Assembly (NCBI RefSeq): GCF_036116635.1
Contig: NZ_CP107995.1
Location: 8,556,001 to 8,620,000 of the forward strand
Source of the DNA: Amycolatopsis sp. NBC_00345
GTDB lineage: Bacteria > Actinomycetota > Actinomycetes > Mycobacteriales > Pseudonocardiaceae
Length of the DNA stretch: 64,000 nucleotides
Direction of reading: 5' to 3'
The position numbers were made by a program, and so were the translations under genes. This document shows, one piece after another, positions 1-8,558 of this stretch. Positions within the stretch are counted from its first letter, which is position 1, and every line of letters begins with the position of its first letter. The notes under the pieces are model-generated. The model had not been told where the DNA came from and made no database searches. It worked only from the letters and a program-made list of their open reading frames with translations.

Positions 1-142
1 TGCCGATGTCGGATCGGCTGTCATGTGCCGTCGGCCTTCTGCGGCAACGGTTCGTGGCGTCGGAAATCCTTATTGGACACTCGTAAGGGTGAGCCACGGT
101 CCTCGCAGTGAGGCGGTGGATCGCCGCGCCGCGAAAAATAGT

Positions 143-167
143 TGTCGCGAGGGGACCTTTCGCGACA
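143..167. promoter_or_regulatory. Inverted repeat upstream of the DUF2695 gene
   Basis: Arms TGTCGCGA and TCGCGACA are perfectly complementary with a 9-nt spacer, about 75 bp before the DUF2695 start. It could be a repressor operator or an RNA hairpin in the leader. No regulator gene is adjacent, so its role is open. Confidence 0.4.
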
Positions 168-243
168 CCGGAAACTGGCGCCCGGCGCTCGGGTGCGGTG
201 AGAATCGGAGATGGTTCCCGTCCGTCTCCGAAAGGGCAGTGAA

Positions 244-501
244 ATGCCGGAAGCCACCTCTGATCACAGCGGACCGTCTGCCGTTTCCGGGATCGGCCGA
301 CGCGAGCTGGAGTCGTTGCTGAAGTTCGTCGACGCGCGGATCTGCGCGGAAGGGTGTGACAACACGGTGAAACACACCGAGCACTGGGCCGAGGCCAACG
401 ACGTCGGCTGGGCACAGCTTTTGGCCGGCCTGACGGAGTACGGGGCCTACTGCGACTGCGAGATCGTGGCGCGGATCGCCCCGTTCTTCGACGCGGCATG
501 A
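244..501 (+). CDS. DUF2695 family small protein
   Basis: This 85-residue protein has the layout of DUF2695 proteins: a Cys-x-His-like centre (EGCDNTVKHTEHWAE) followed by a C-terminal CDCEIVARI segment. An upstream in-frame GTG at 211 exists, but ATG 244 follows a purine-rich GAAAGGGCAGTGAA stretch and begins the typical N-terminus. No signal peptide or membrane segment is visible. Function is unknown for the family; the paired Cys/His residues suggest metal binding, which is inference. It converges on the lanthipeptide exporter gene, whose stop lies 3 bp away. Confidence 0.6.
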   Translation: MPEATSDHSGPSAVSGIGRRELESLLKFVDARICAEGCDNTVKHTEHWAEANDVGWAQLLAGLTEYGAYCDCEIVARIAPFFDAA

Positions 502-503
502 GC

Positions 504-2219
504 TCAGCCCGCGTGGGCCTCGGGAACCGGCTCCGTCCAGGCCTGCATGAGTTCCGCGTACCGCCGGGAGCGCCGGAGCAGCTCCGTGTGGTGCCCGAGC
601 GCCGTCTCGTGGCCGTCCAGCACCAGGACGCGGCCGGCGCGCAGCGCGGAAGAAAGACGGTGCGCGATCACGATGAGCGTGCCTCCGCGGGCGGCGAAGG
701 CGCGTTCCGCGTGGGCTTCGATGATCGGGTCTACGTGCGACGTCGCTTCGTCGAGGATGACGATGCGGGCGCGGCACGCGTACACGCGGGCGAGCGCGAT
801 GAGCTGGGCTTCGCCGGCGGAGAGCCCTTCCTTGTCATGGCCCAGCTCGCCGTCCAGACCGCCGAGGCGAGCGACGAGCGCGCCCGCGCCGACGATCTCC
901 GCGGCGGCTCTGAGCTGGGCGTCGGTCGCGGTGGGGGCGAAGAGGCCGAGGTTGTCGCGGACGGTGCCGGCGAACACGTAGGCCTCTTGCGGGATCAAGG
1001 CGACCAGCTCGTGTCTCTTGTGGACGCTCCGGACGGGCTGGCCGCCCAGCAGCACCTGGCCGGCCTGGGGTTCGAGCAGTCCCGTGAGCAGTCCGGCGAG
1101 GGTCGACTTGCCGATGCCGCTCGGGCCGACCACAGCGAGGTGCTCGCCGGGCCGCAGGTCCAGGTCCAGGCCGCGGACCACGGGTTCCGGCGCGGCGCCC
1201 CAGCGGAAGGTGAGGCCGCGGACGGTGAGATCAGTGCCGCGGGGCTCGGCGGTGCCGGCCACTTCGCCGGGCACCTCGGCGGTCTCGGCCAGCCGGCGCA
1301 ACGCGACGAGCAGGCGGAGCACGACGGTGCCGGCGGTGGCGGCGAGACCGCGGAGCGCGGGCTGCATCGTGGTGGCCAGATAGACGAGCGCGCCGAGCGC
1401 CCCGCCGGCCGTCAACTCGCCGCGGGCGACCATGGCCGGGGCGAGGGAGAGCGCGAGCAGAAGGGGGACGAAACCGCCGAGCGAGATCACCAGCGAACGC
1501 GCCGCGCCGGACCATGCGACGCGAACGGCGGCGCTCGCCTGACGGTCCACGGCGTCGTAGATGCCCAGTGCGGCAACGGGTTCCGCGCCGCATGCGACGA
1601 CGTCGCGCATGCCGGAGAGCGCGGTGCCGACCGTTTCGGCGGTGTGTTCGTCGGCCAGCGCCAGCGCGCGCTGACGCCGGGCGAGCGAAGGCAGCAGGCA
1701 GGCGAACACCGCGACGGAGAGCACCACGGGGACCGCGACGGGCAGCACGAGTTGCCCGGCCACCGTCACGAGCCCCGCGATGGCGGCGATGGTGGTCACG
1801 ACCATCGCGCGGGCCTGCACCAGCAGCCCGGCCGTGGCGTCCCGGACCACCTCGACGTGCTGGGTGATCCGCGCGACGCCGCTCGCGTCCGGCCGGTTCC
1901 GCGGCGGCGCGGGGTCGTGCAGCACGCCCCGGACCACGGCCGTCACCAGCGCGTCGCGCAGCGGCTCGACCACCTTGCCGAGCTGGTGCCACACCAGCCG
2001 CGAGCCGAACGCGCCCAGCAGCGCCGCGGCGCCGAACAGCGCCAGCCAGGCGACGCCGACGCCCGGCCGTCCCGCGGCGAATCCCTGGTCCACGGCCAGC
2101 TCCACGAGCCGTCCGGAGAAGAACGCGGGCGCGCCCTCGAGCACGGAGCAGCCCAGCAGCACGAGCCCGCCGCGCCACTGCCTGCCGAGCGCCGACCAAT
2201 AGAGCTGCCGGACGCTCAT
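504..2219 (-). CDS. ABC half-exporter of the lanthipeptide operon (RamB/AmfA-like)
   Basis: A 571-residue half transporter: an N-terminal six-helix exporter domain (about residues 1-310) and a C-terminal ATPase. The ATPase has Walker A GPSGIGKST, a slightly deviant signature LSAGEAQ, and Walker B VILDEATS with the canonical catalytic Glu. The sister transporter has Asp at that position, so the two probably form a heterodimer with one degenerate ATP site, as in other heterodimeric exporters. Gene order (synthetase, precursor, exporter, exporter) matches ramCSAB, making export of the modified peptide the expected job. ATG 2219 begins the MSVRQLYWSALGRQW start; the same reading frame continues upstream over the preceding gene, but that stretch is antisense-like and not coding. 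Confidence 0.85.
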   Translation of the reverse strand: MSVRQLYWSALGRQWRGGLVLLGCSVLEGAPAFFSGRLVELAVDQGFAAGRPGVGVAWLALFGAAALLGAFGSRLVWHQLGKVVEPLRDALVTAVVRGVLHDPAPPRNRPDASGVARITQHVEVVRDATAGLLVQARAMVVTTIAAIAGLVTVAGQLVLPVAVPVVLSVAVFACLLPSLARRQRALALADEHTAETVGTALSGMRDVVACGAEPVAALGIYDAVDRQASAAVRVAWSGAARSLVISLGGFVPLLLALSLAPAMVARGELTAGGALGALVYLATTMQPALRGLAATAGTVVLRLLVALRRLAETAEVPGEVAGTAEPRGTDLTVRGLTFRWGAAPEPVVRGLDLDLRPGEHLAVVGPSGIGKSTLAGLLTGLLEPQAGQVLLGGQPVRSVHKRHELVALIPQEAYVFAGTVRDNLGLFAPTATDAQLRAAAEIVGAGALVARLGGLDGELGHDKEGLSAGEAQLIALARVYACRARIVILDEATSHVDPIIEAHAERAFAARGGTLIVIAHRLSSALRAGRVLVLDGHETALGHHTELLRRSRRYAELMQAWTEPVPEAHAG

Positions 2220-2331
2220 GCCGGCCCCTTGCCGCGGCGGACGGGGGCCTGCCGTGGCGTCGCAGGTCGGAGGGAGGTGTGGCCGATTGGCATCACGGTT
2301 GGCATCACAGTGAGCTGACGGCGGGCCGCGG

Positions 2332-4626
2332 TCATGCGGGTTCCTCGGTGAACACGGCTTCCTCGGTGAACACGGCGCGGTATTCGGGCAGCCGCCACAG
2401 CCGGGCGTGCGGTGCGACGGCGCGGACGCGGCCGTTGTCCAGCCACACCACGGCGTCGGCGCGGGAGGCGGTGGTGGTGCGGTGGGTGACGACCACACGG
2501 GTCCGGCCAGGCAGCACCGCGGAGATCGCGTGCTCCACGGCGGCTTCGGTGACCGTGTCGAGGCTCGCGGTGGCGTCGTCGAGGAGGAGCACGCGGGGGT
2601 TGTGCACGATCGCGCGCGCCAGGCCGAGGCGCTGGGCTTCGCCGCCGGAGAGCGGGGTTTCGGTGAGCGGGGTTTGGTAGCCGTGCGGGAGACGCGCGAC
2701 GACGTCGTGGATCTGCGCGGTCCGGCAGGCGCCGCGGACGGCGGTGTCGCCGGCCCACGAGCCGTAGCCCACGGCATCGGCGACGGTGGCGCCCAGCAGG
2801 GACGGGCGCTCGAAGCCGTAACCGATGACGGCGCGCAGTTCCTCGGGACGGAGGTGGTGCAGGCCGCGGCCGTCCAGGAGGGCTTCGCCGGCGTCGGGCG
2901 CGCGCAGGCCGCCGAGGACACTGACCAAAGTGGACTTTCCGGAGCCGGAGTGGCCGACGATGGCGGTGAACGTGCCGGCGGGGACCACGAGGTCGACGTC
3001 GGTGAGCGCGGTGCCGACGGTGACCCCGCGCAGCTCCAGCGCGCCGTTGCCGGGCAGCAGGCCGAGGCGGCCGCGGTCCGGGGCGTCGGCGTCGAGCACC
3101 TCGGCGAGCCGTTGTGCGCACGAACGCGCGCGGGAAAGCGTGATGAGCAAGGGAATCTGCGTGACGAGACCCATCCCGAGGGCCACGTAGCCGAGTGCGG
3201 CCAGCACGTCGCCGATGGTCAGGCGGCCGTCCAGCACGCCGAAGCCCGCGGCGGTCAGCGCGACCAGCTCAACGGCCGGCAGCAGCAGCGCGGCGCGCCA
3301 GACCATCCGGGCCTGGGTGCGCCACATGCCGCGGCCGGCGAGGGTGAGGCGCGGCAGCGGACGGAGCACGCGCTCCGCCTCGCGGTCGGCCGTCCCGGAC
3401 GCGGCGATCGTGCGCAGCCCGGCGACGGCGTCGAGCAGCCGCGCCGCGAGCTCGCCGGACACGCGCTGGTAGGCGAGGACGTCGTCGGCGGTGTTGCGCA
3501 GGTGCGTGCGCGCGAGCAGCAGCGCGAACGGGATGCTGCCGAGGAACACGAGCGCTAGGCGCCAGTCGAGCAGGGCCAGCAGCACGACGGCGCCGGTGGA
3601 GATCACCGTCGCCGAGCCCAGCTGGACGACGATCGGGACGATCCCGCCGGCGCCCACGCAGTCGCCGGTCAGCCGGCTGATCGCGTCGCCCTCCGCGAAC
3701 GGCGACCGCGTGCCGAGCGCGAACAGCCGGTCCGCGACCCGTCGCCGCAGCCAGGCGCTCGCGGAACTGGTGAGGCGCGCGATGAGGACCCCGCCCACGA
3801 CGTCGGCCGCGATTTCCACCCCGCCGACCAGCAGCAACCAGAGCACGGGCCGCCACCCGGAGTGCCCGCCGATCACGGCGTCGGCGGCCGCGGCGAGCGC
3901 GCTGGGCAGCAGCAGGCTCGCGGCCGTCGCGGCCAATGCGGTGACGACCACGGCCGCCAGACGCGGCCGGTCCAGCCGGGCGACCCGGCGGAGCAGCCGG
4001 TCAGCGGACTGGTGACGTGGGGCGGGCTGCTCGGCCGGAGGCTGGGTGGGTGGCTGGCCGGTGGACTGCTCGGCCGGAGGCTGGGCGAGTGGCAGGTCGG
4101 CGGACTGGCGGTTCGTGGGCGCCGGGTGGGCAGCTTGGTGATCGGCGGGCGGCTGGTCGGCGTGGTGGCCGGTGGGTGGCTGGCCAGGGCGGCGGTGGCT
4201 GGCGGATGGTTGGTCAGGGGAGTGGCGGTTCGTGGGCGCCGGGTCTGCGGCTTGGTGATCGGTGGGCGGCTGGTCAGCGTCGCGGCCGGTGAGCGGCTGA
4301 CCGGGGTGGCGACGGTCGGTGGGTGTCTGGTCAGGGTGGCGGCGGCCGGCGCGGGGCTGGTTGGCGTGGTGGTGGCCGGTGGGTGGCTGGCCAGCCTGCT
4401 GGTGGTTGGTGGGCGGCTGGTCAGTGCCGCGGTGATCAGCAGCTTGGCGATCGGCGGTGTGGCGATCGGGGGTGTGGCGATCAGCGGACTGGTGATCAGG
4501 GGAGTGGCGATCGGGGGATCGGCGGCTGGTCGTCAGGTGGGGCTCTTCGGCTTGGTGGTTCATGGCAGTGTGCGACGGGCCGTGGTCGGTGGCGGGCGGC
4601 GGTGGGTCGGTGGCGGAGCGCGCCAT
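2332..4626 (-). CDS. ABC half-exporter with a long repetitive N-terminal extension (RamA/AmfB-like)
   Basis: A 764-residue protein, about 200 longer than usual half exporters. Residues 1 to about 210 are disordered, rich in His, Asp, Gln and Pro, in degenerate units such as DQPPTDHQAADPAPTN; the exporter helices start near LDRPRLAAVV. The ATPase has Walker A GHSGSGKST, canonical signature LSGGEAQ, and Walker B LLLDDATASLD, where Asp replaces the catalytic Glu. That fits a degenerate site partnered with the downstream half transporter, 112 bp away. ATG 4626 is preceded by GAGGGAG at good spacing; the frame stays open further upstream only across a minisatellite. Whether the extension is translated is uncertain, but I see no clear internal start just before the helices. 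Confidence 0.8.
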   Translation of the reverse strand: MARSATDPPPPATDHGPSHTAMNHQAEEPHLTTSRRSPDRHSPDHQSADRHTPDRHTADRQAADHRGTDQPPTNHQQAGQPPTGHHHANQPRAGRRHPDQTPTDRRHPGQPLTGRDADQPPTDHQAADPAPTNRHSPDQPSASHRRPGQPPTGHHADQPPADHQAAHPAPTNRQSADLPLAQPPAEQSTGQPPTQPPAEQPAPRHQSADRLLRRVARLDRPRLAAVVVTALAATAASLLLPSALAAAADAVIGGHSGWRPVLWLLLVGGVEIAADVVGGVLIARLTSSASAWLRRRVADRLFALGTRSPFAEGDAISRLTGDCVGAGGIVPIVVQLGSATVISTGAVVLLALLDWRLALVFLGSIPFALLLARTHLRNTADDVLAYQRVSGELAARLLDAVAGLRTIAASGTADREAERVLRPLPRLTLAGRGMWRTQARMVWRAALLLPAVELVALTAAGFGVLDGRLTIGDVLAALGYVALGMGLVTQIPLLITLSRARSCAQRLAEVLDADAPDRGRLGLLPGNGALELRGVTVGTALTDVDLVVPAGTFTAIVGHSGSGKSTLVSVLGGLRAPDAGEALLDGRGLHHLRPEELRAVIGYGFERPSLLGATVADAVGYGSWAGDTAVRGACRTAQIHDVVARLPHGYQTPLTETPLSGGEAQRLGLARAIVHNPRVLLLDDATASLDTVTEAAVEHAISAVLPGRTRVVVTHRTTTASRADAVVWLDNGRVRAVAPHARLWRLPEYRAVFTEEAVFTEEPA
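3997..4626 (-). repeat. Degenerate coding repeat in the transporter N-terminus
   Basis: Short imperfect units related to CTGACCAGCCGCCCACC and GATCGCCACTCCCC (minus strand) recur through this 630-bp stretch and encode the His/Asp/Pro-rich extension. The plus strand shows the same units as GGTGGGTGGCTGGCC-like text. Tandem slippage is the likely origin, so length may vary between strains. Confidence 0.7.
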
Positions 4627-4689
4627 CTCACTCCCTCGATCACGTCGAAACACCTCGTACCTCGGAAACCCCGGGGGTAAGCCCGACGG

Positions 4690-4922
4690 AGGCTCGCTGA
4701 ACCCGAGCAGGACCCAGCCAGGTGAACCCGAGCCGCCGAACTCAGCTCGGTGAACCCGAGCCGGCGAACCCAGCCCAGCGAACCCAGCCCAGCGAACCCA
4801 GCCCGGAACCCAACCCGGCGAACCCAACCCAGCGAACTCGGCCCGCCGAACCCAGCCCGATGAGCCCAAGCTGGTGAACTCGACCCGGCTGATCCAATCC
4901 GGCGAACCCAACCCGGTGACCA
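4690..4922. repeat. 14-bp minisatellite between precursor and exporter genes
   Basis: About 16 degenerate tandem units of CGAACCCAGCCCAG (plus strand) fill the gap between the precursor gene and the first exporter. Central units are identical and outer ones diverge. It lies in the presumed intercistronic mRNA. No spacer-repeat alternation is seen, so it is not a CRISPR. Confidence 0.8.
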
Positions 4923-4948
4923 GAGGCGCGAGGCGGGGCAGAATGAAA

Positions 4949-4989
4949 GGTGCGGGAGCGGCGCACTTGGCCTGTGCCGCTCCCGCACC
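4949..4989 (-). terminator. Strong hairpin after the lanthipeptide precursor gene
   Basis: A 14-bp perfect GC-rich stem (4949-4962 with 4976-4989), extended by three further pairs including one G-U, sits 27 bp past the precursor stop. No U-tract is obvious. It likely acts as a partial terminator or 3' stabiliser that gives more precursor mRNA than exporter mRNA, as is common in lanthipeptide operons (inference). Confidence 0.7.
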
Positions 4990-5015
4990 TCCTCACGGGG
5001 TCAAACGCAGGTGGT

Positions 5016-5159
5016 TCAGTGGCAGGTCAGCAGGCTGAGCGTGCTGTTGGTGCACGAGGCCAGCAGGCTCAGGTTGCTCGGCGCGCCGCCCCCGCCGCCG
5101 CCGTGGCCGTCGAGTGCCTCAGGGGCTTCAAGGGCCTGCAGCTCCAGAACCAGTTCCAT
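5016..5159 (-). CDS. Class III lanthipeptide precursor (SapB/AmfS-like)
   Basis: A 47-residue peptide. The leader MELVLELQALEAPEAL carries the LxLQxLE-type amphipathic motif of class III leaders. Next comes a run of six glycines, then a core with two labionin motifs: Ser28-x2-Ser31-x4-Cys36 and Ser39-x2-Ser42-x3-Cys46, ending in His47. Two Ser-Ser-Cys motifs with Leu-rich rings resemble SapB and AmfS, which are surface-active morphogenetic peptides. It lies 28 bp downstream of the synthetase on the same strand, with GAAGGGAA before the ATG. The stop is followed by a strong hairpin. Dehydration of the serines and labionin or lanthionine ring formation by the synthetase is inferred from the family. 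Confidence 0.9.
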   Translation of the reverse strand: MELVLELQALEAPEALDGHGGGGGGAPSNLSLLASCTNSTLSLLTCH

Positions 5160-5187
5160 GGTGTTCCCTTCTCTTGTTCCGCCGGTC

Positions 5188-7746
5188 TTAGTGACCGGAG
5201 GTGTGGGGGGACGGCGTGCCGCCGAGGAATGGCAGCACCTCTTTGCCGTCCAGGAGTGCCGACAGGGCGAGCAGGATTCCCGCGCCGCCGGTGGTGACGT
5301 CCATCGACAGCCTCAGCAGCTGGTTTCCCGGGAAGGCGAGGCCGCCGCGGAACGGGACCGCGTGCCAGGCCAGGCGGGACAGGTGCAGGTCGATGGCTTC
5401 GCGGATCGGCGGGGCCGGGTCCGCGTCGAACGACAGCGCGGTCGCGAGCCCGCAGCGGCCGTAGAGCAGGCCGGGGTGGATCACGAACTCGCCGCGGCAC
5501 GATTCGCGCAGGCCGGGCAGGCTTTCGCCGGCCTTGGCGCCCGGTTCGTGGCGTACGAGCTGCTCCGCGACCATCAGGATGCCCGCGCTGCCGATGCCGG
5601 CGTACGGGAGCGTGCGCCGTTCGCCGTCGCGGACCTGCAGTGACGCGTCGTCGGCCAGGACGCATTCCTCGAGGTCGCGCTGCAAGGCCTGGTCGGCGAA
5701 CGAAAGCCACGCGCGTTCGCCCGTCCGCTCGAACAGCCGGATGAACAGCAGCGCCGGGCCCGTCCACCCGCTGAGCAGCCCCGCCCGCGCGAACTTGCCG
5801 GGCGGCGCCGCCGTCTCCAGTCCCTCGCCGAGGCGGACGGCGGTGTTCAGGGCTTGCCGGCCGAACTCGTTGTCGCCGCGGCTGACGGCGAAGTGCAGCT
5901 GCGTCAGGCCGATCCCGGCCAGCCCGCCCTCGAGCGCGTGGTCCGTGGTCTGCTCGACCAGCGGGCGTGACGCCGTGAGCAGCGCCGTCGCCGCCTTGTG
6001 GTGGCCGAAGTTCTCCAGCACGTACGCGATTCCGTGGCTGCCGTCGTAGAACCCGGGCCGCGTGGGTGGTTCGCGGCGTACGGCGTCGAGCAGCCACTGC
6101 TCGTGCTCGGGATGACGGCCGGCGCCCGCGACGTCGAGCGCGTGCAGCACTCCCGCCGCTCCGACGCCGAAGCAGGCGCCGCCCACCCGGAACTGCTCGA
6201 TGTCGCCGGGGAACAGCCGGTCGGTGCGCTCCGGCGTCGCCGTCGCCAGCACGGCCTCGGCGATCTGCTTGCGGACCAGCGACCAGTCGGGCCGGTCCTC
6301 GTCGAGCTCGGTGTGCGTCGACGCCGGCGGCATCGGCTTCTCCCGCGGGCCGAGGACGTCGACCAGCTCGTCGGCGTACCCGGCGGGCAGCGCGAAGCGG
6401 CGTTCGACGAACTCCGCCGCACCGCGAAGCTTCGCCGGCGCCAGCTCCAGCAGCGTCGACAGCGGCAGGAAGATCCACAGCTTCAGCGCGGCCATCGCGT
6501 GCCGGTCGATGTCGAAGCCGTGCCGGTCGGCCGGGGCGCGGAAGCCGGGGGCGCCGAGCGCGGGCCGCTCGCCGGACTCGACGTCGGCGGCCATCTCGAA
6601 GTCGATCAGGGAGACCTGGTCGTCGTCGTCCACCAGGATGTTGAGCGCGTGCAGGTCGCCGAACACGATGCCGCGTCCGTGCAGGTCATCGACGATCCGC
6701 TCGACCTCGGCGAGCACGTCCAGCGCGCGGTCGCGGTAGGCGTGCAGGTCGGCCTCGGTGCTGTCGCGGCGGGTGAGCGGGTAGTTCAGCGCGAGCCAGT
6801 TGCCGAGCGACGTGCCCGGCATCTGCTCCATGGCCAGGTAGTGGTGCTCCCAGACGGTGAAACGCTCGTGGACGTCCGGAACGCCGGGAATGCCCGCCAG
6901 CCGCTCCAGCACCTCGTGCTCCCGCTGCAGCCGGGCGACGGCGTCGACCAGCGCGCGGTCCAGCCCGGCGTGCGGCCGGGCTTCCTTCAGCACGACGGTC
7001 TCGCCGTCCGCCTCGCGTTCGGCCAGGTAGACGCCGCCGCCATTGGAAAAATGCAAGGAGCTGGTCACCCGGTACGGGAACTCGGCCGGGTCGCCCGCCT
7101 TGCGGGCCGCGAGGCTTTTTTCCAGGCAGATTGGAATATTCACCCAGTCCGGTACTGAAAAAGTGGGCTCCCGGCGGTCCGGAACGAACGTGCCATCGGG
7201 CTTGCGGATCGCCAGCACCCGGTTGCCGTCGTGTTCGACCCACCGCTCGGTGAAGCCGCCGTAACGCGTGTAAAGTGGCCCGTCGCCGTATCGGAGATCA
7301 CTGAGAATGTAAGCCCCGTGTTCGCCGCGCAGCCGCTCGGAAAGATCTTCGAGCACCCGGGTCAGCTCGTTGTTGTCGGTCGGATAAATAGTGATGAGCT
7401 TGCCGCTGCCGTCGCGTGGTGCGTATTTCGAGTTCCGGGCCAGCAGGATCGCGCGGGAGCGGAGGTGCTTGTACGAGATCCGGTGGCTGACGCAGTACTC
7501 GTGCACCGTGGCCAGCACGCGGGCGGCGTTGCCCATCCCGGCCGAGACGTGGATTTTCCAGCCCTGATCAGGAAGTTCGACGCTGCGGGGGTGCAGTACT
7601 CGCCAGATCCCGCGGGTGCCGGTGGTCCACCCGGCGCCGGCGTCGGGCAGGTCGGCGGCGAAATCATCGGCGGGCTCTCCGGTTTCCCGCTGTTCGTCGA
7701 AGAACAGCGGATCGGCGAAGCAGAACGCTTCATACCGGATGTCCAT
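5188..7746 (-). CDS. lanKC: Class III lanthipeptide synthetase (LanKC, RamC/AmfT-like)
   Basis: An 852-residue trifunctional enzyme that phosphorylates Ser/Thr of the precursor, eliminates phosphate and forms rings. Residues 1 to about 200 form the lyase domain. The kinase follows, with Lys254 (VVLKEA), catalytic Asp364 and Asn369 in FGDLHALN, and Asp382 in IDFE. From about 500 on is a LanC-like cyclase domain that keeps Gly-rich repeats (GLAGIGL, TTGGAGIL) but lacks the Cys-Cys-His zinc ligands, which separates class III from class IV LanL. ATG 7746 begins MDIRYEAFCFADP, a typical start, with AGGGGG upstream. It is the first gene of the operon; the LuxR-type activator found beside ramCSAB in Streptomyces is not present here. 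Confidence 0.93.
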   Translation of the reverse strand: MDIRYEAFCFADPLFFDEQRETGEPADDFAADLPDAGAGWTTGTRGIWRVLHPRSVELPDQGWKIHVSAGMGNAARVLATVHEYCVSHRISYKHLRSRAILLARNSKYAPRDGSGKLITIYPTDNNELTRVLEDLSERLRGEHGAYILSDLRYGDGPLYTRYGGFTERWVEHDGNRVLAIRKPDGTFVPDRREPTFSVPDWVNIPICLEKSLAARKAGDPAEFPYRVTSSLHFSNGGGVYLAEREADGETVVLKEARPHAGLDRALVDAVARLQREHEVLERLAGIPGVPDVHERFTVWEHHYLAMEQMPGTSLGNWLALNYPLTRRDSTEADLHAYRDRALDVLAEVERIVDDLHGRGIVFGDLHALNILVDDDDQVSLIDFEMAADVESGERPALGAPGFRAPADRHGFDIDRHAMAALKLWIFLPLSTLLELAPAKLRGAAEFVERRFALPAGYADELVDVLGPREKPMPPASTHTELDEDRPDWSLVRKQIAEAVLATATPERTDRLFPGDIEQFRVGGACFGVGAAGVLHALDVAGAGRHPEHEQWLLDAVRREPPTRPGFYDGSHGIAYVLENFGHHKAATALLTASRPLVEQTTDHALEGGLAGIGLTQLHFAVSRGDNEFGRQALNTAVRLGEGLETAAPPGKFARAGLLSGWTGPALLFIRLFERTGERAWLSFADQALQRDLEECVLADDASLQVRDGERRTLPYAGIGSAGILMVAEQLVRHEPGAKAGESLPGLRESCRGEFVIHPGLLYGRCGLATALSFDADPAPPIREAIDLHLSRLAWHAVPFRGGLAFPGNQLLRLSMDVTTGGAGILLALSALLDGKEVLPFLGGTPSPHTSGH

Positions 7747-8192
7747 GGAACTGGCCCCCTATGCGCACTTTTCCCGATACGCAGCTCGTTGTTGTGACAA
7801 GAAATATTCCCGCACGCCGGAGGTGTCACGGCCAATCCGCCAACCCGGGGGTTCAACTGGGCTGATCAGGGGGGACAAAAGTACCGTCCACCCCCGTTGA
7901 GGGGGACCCAGCGTGATTTTCCGGATCCGGGAAACCACCCAGACGAGGTGTAACACAAGGCCGTTCTGTCGTCCGTGCAGGTAGCCCGCTCGGTCCCCCA
8001 AATGTACCCCGGAATTGGCGGATTGCCATCAGGTGGATCCGGTGATCTATTTTCCTGCGCCGGCCCCCGGAAAGTGTCGAGTCCACACGGGACACCCGGT
8101 TCGTGGCCTGGGCCACGTCGGCGGGCCTCCGGCGGACAGGGGTGATCGGACCGGCGGGTAGTTTGGGCCGGGCGTGGCATGAGGAGGAACGG
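7747..8192. other. Divergent promoter region of the lanthipeptide operon
   Basis: This 446-bp non-coding stretch separates the synthetase gene from the plus-strand membrane protein pair and must hold both promoters. It contains a short C5/G5 inverted repeat near 7889-7905 and a CCGGATCCGG palindrome near 7920. I see no confident -35/-10 pair and no ORF with coding character. Confidence 0.5.
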
Positions 8193-8558
8193 GTGATTTT
8201 CGGTTTCGCGGTCGTGGTGGCGGTGGTCGCGCTGCTGGTCGCGCTGTGGAGCTTCGTGCAGTCGTTGCGCGACCGGCTCCCGGACACCCTCCTGCTCGTC
8301 GCGCTCGGCGTGGTGGAGCTGCTGCTCGTCGCCCAGCTGGTGGTCGGCATCGTGCTGCTCGCGAGCGGCGAGAAGCCGGGCAGCGTCGCCACGTACCTGG
8401 CCTACCTGATCGGCTCTCTGGTGGTGCTGCCGGTCGGCGCGATGTGGGCGCTGGCCGAGCGGAGCCGGTCGAGCACGGTGGTGCTCGGCATCGCCTGCCT
8501 GGCCATCCCGGTGATGGTGCTGCGACTGAACGAGGTGTGGAGTGGAGCAAGCGCGTAG
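8193..8558 (+). CDS. Small four-helix integral membrane protein
   Basis: A 121-residue hydrophobic protein with about four membrane helices (residues 2-22, 32-55, 65-85, 92-110). GTG 8193 is preceded by GAGGAGGA at ideal spacing, and the open frame further upstream has no hydrophobic start. It overlaps the next gene by 17 bp, so the two are probably co-translated. I do not recognise a function; paired small membrane proteins of this kind are common hypotheticals in actinomycetes. Confidence 0.7.
   Translation: MIFGFAVVVAVVALLVALWSFVQSLRDRLPDTLLLVALGVVELLLVAQLVVGIVLLASGEKPGSVATYLAYLIGSLVVLPVGAMWALAERSRSSTVVLGIACLAIPVMVLRLNEVWSGASA

Noticed and set aside
498..2318. Long plus-strand ORF opposite the exporter gene
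   Set aside because: It is the antisense of a real ABC transporter; its protein is Gly/Ala/Arg/Glu-rich without any domain, a usual by-product of high GC.
3862..4680. Plus-strand Gly/Val/Trp-rich repetitive ORF
   Set aside because: It is the mirror of the repeat-encoded His/Pro-rich extension; there is no ribosome site or membrane topology that makes sense.
4690..4922. Possible CRISPR array
   Set aside because: Units are 14 bp, contiguous and degenerate, with no spacers and no cas genes.
7747..8192. RamR-type binding sites upstream of the lanthipeptide operon
   Set aside because: Short inverted repeats are present, but I cannot match them to a reliable RamR consensus and no ramR gene is nearby.
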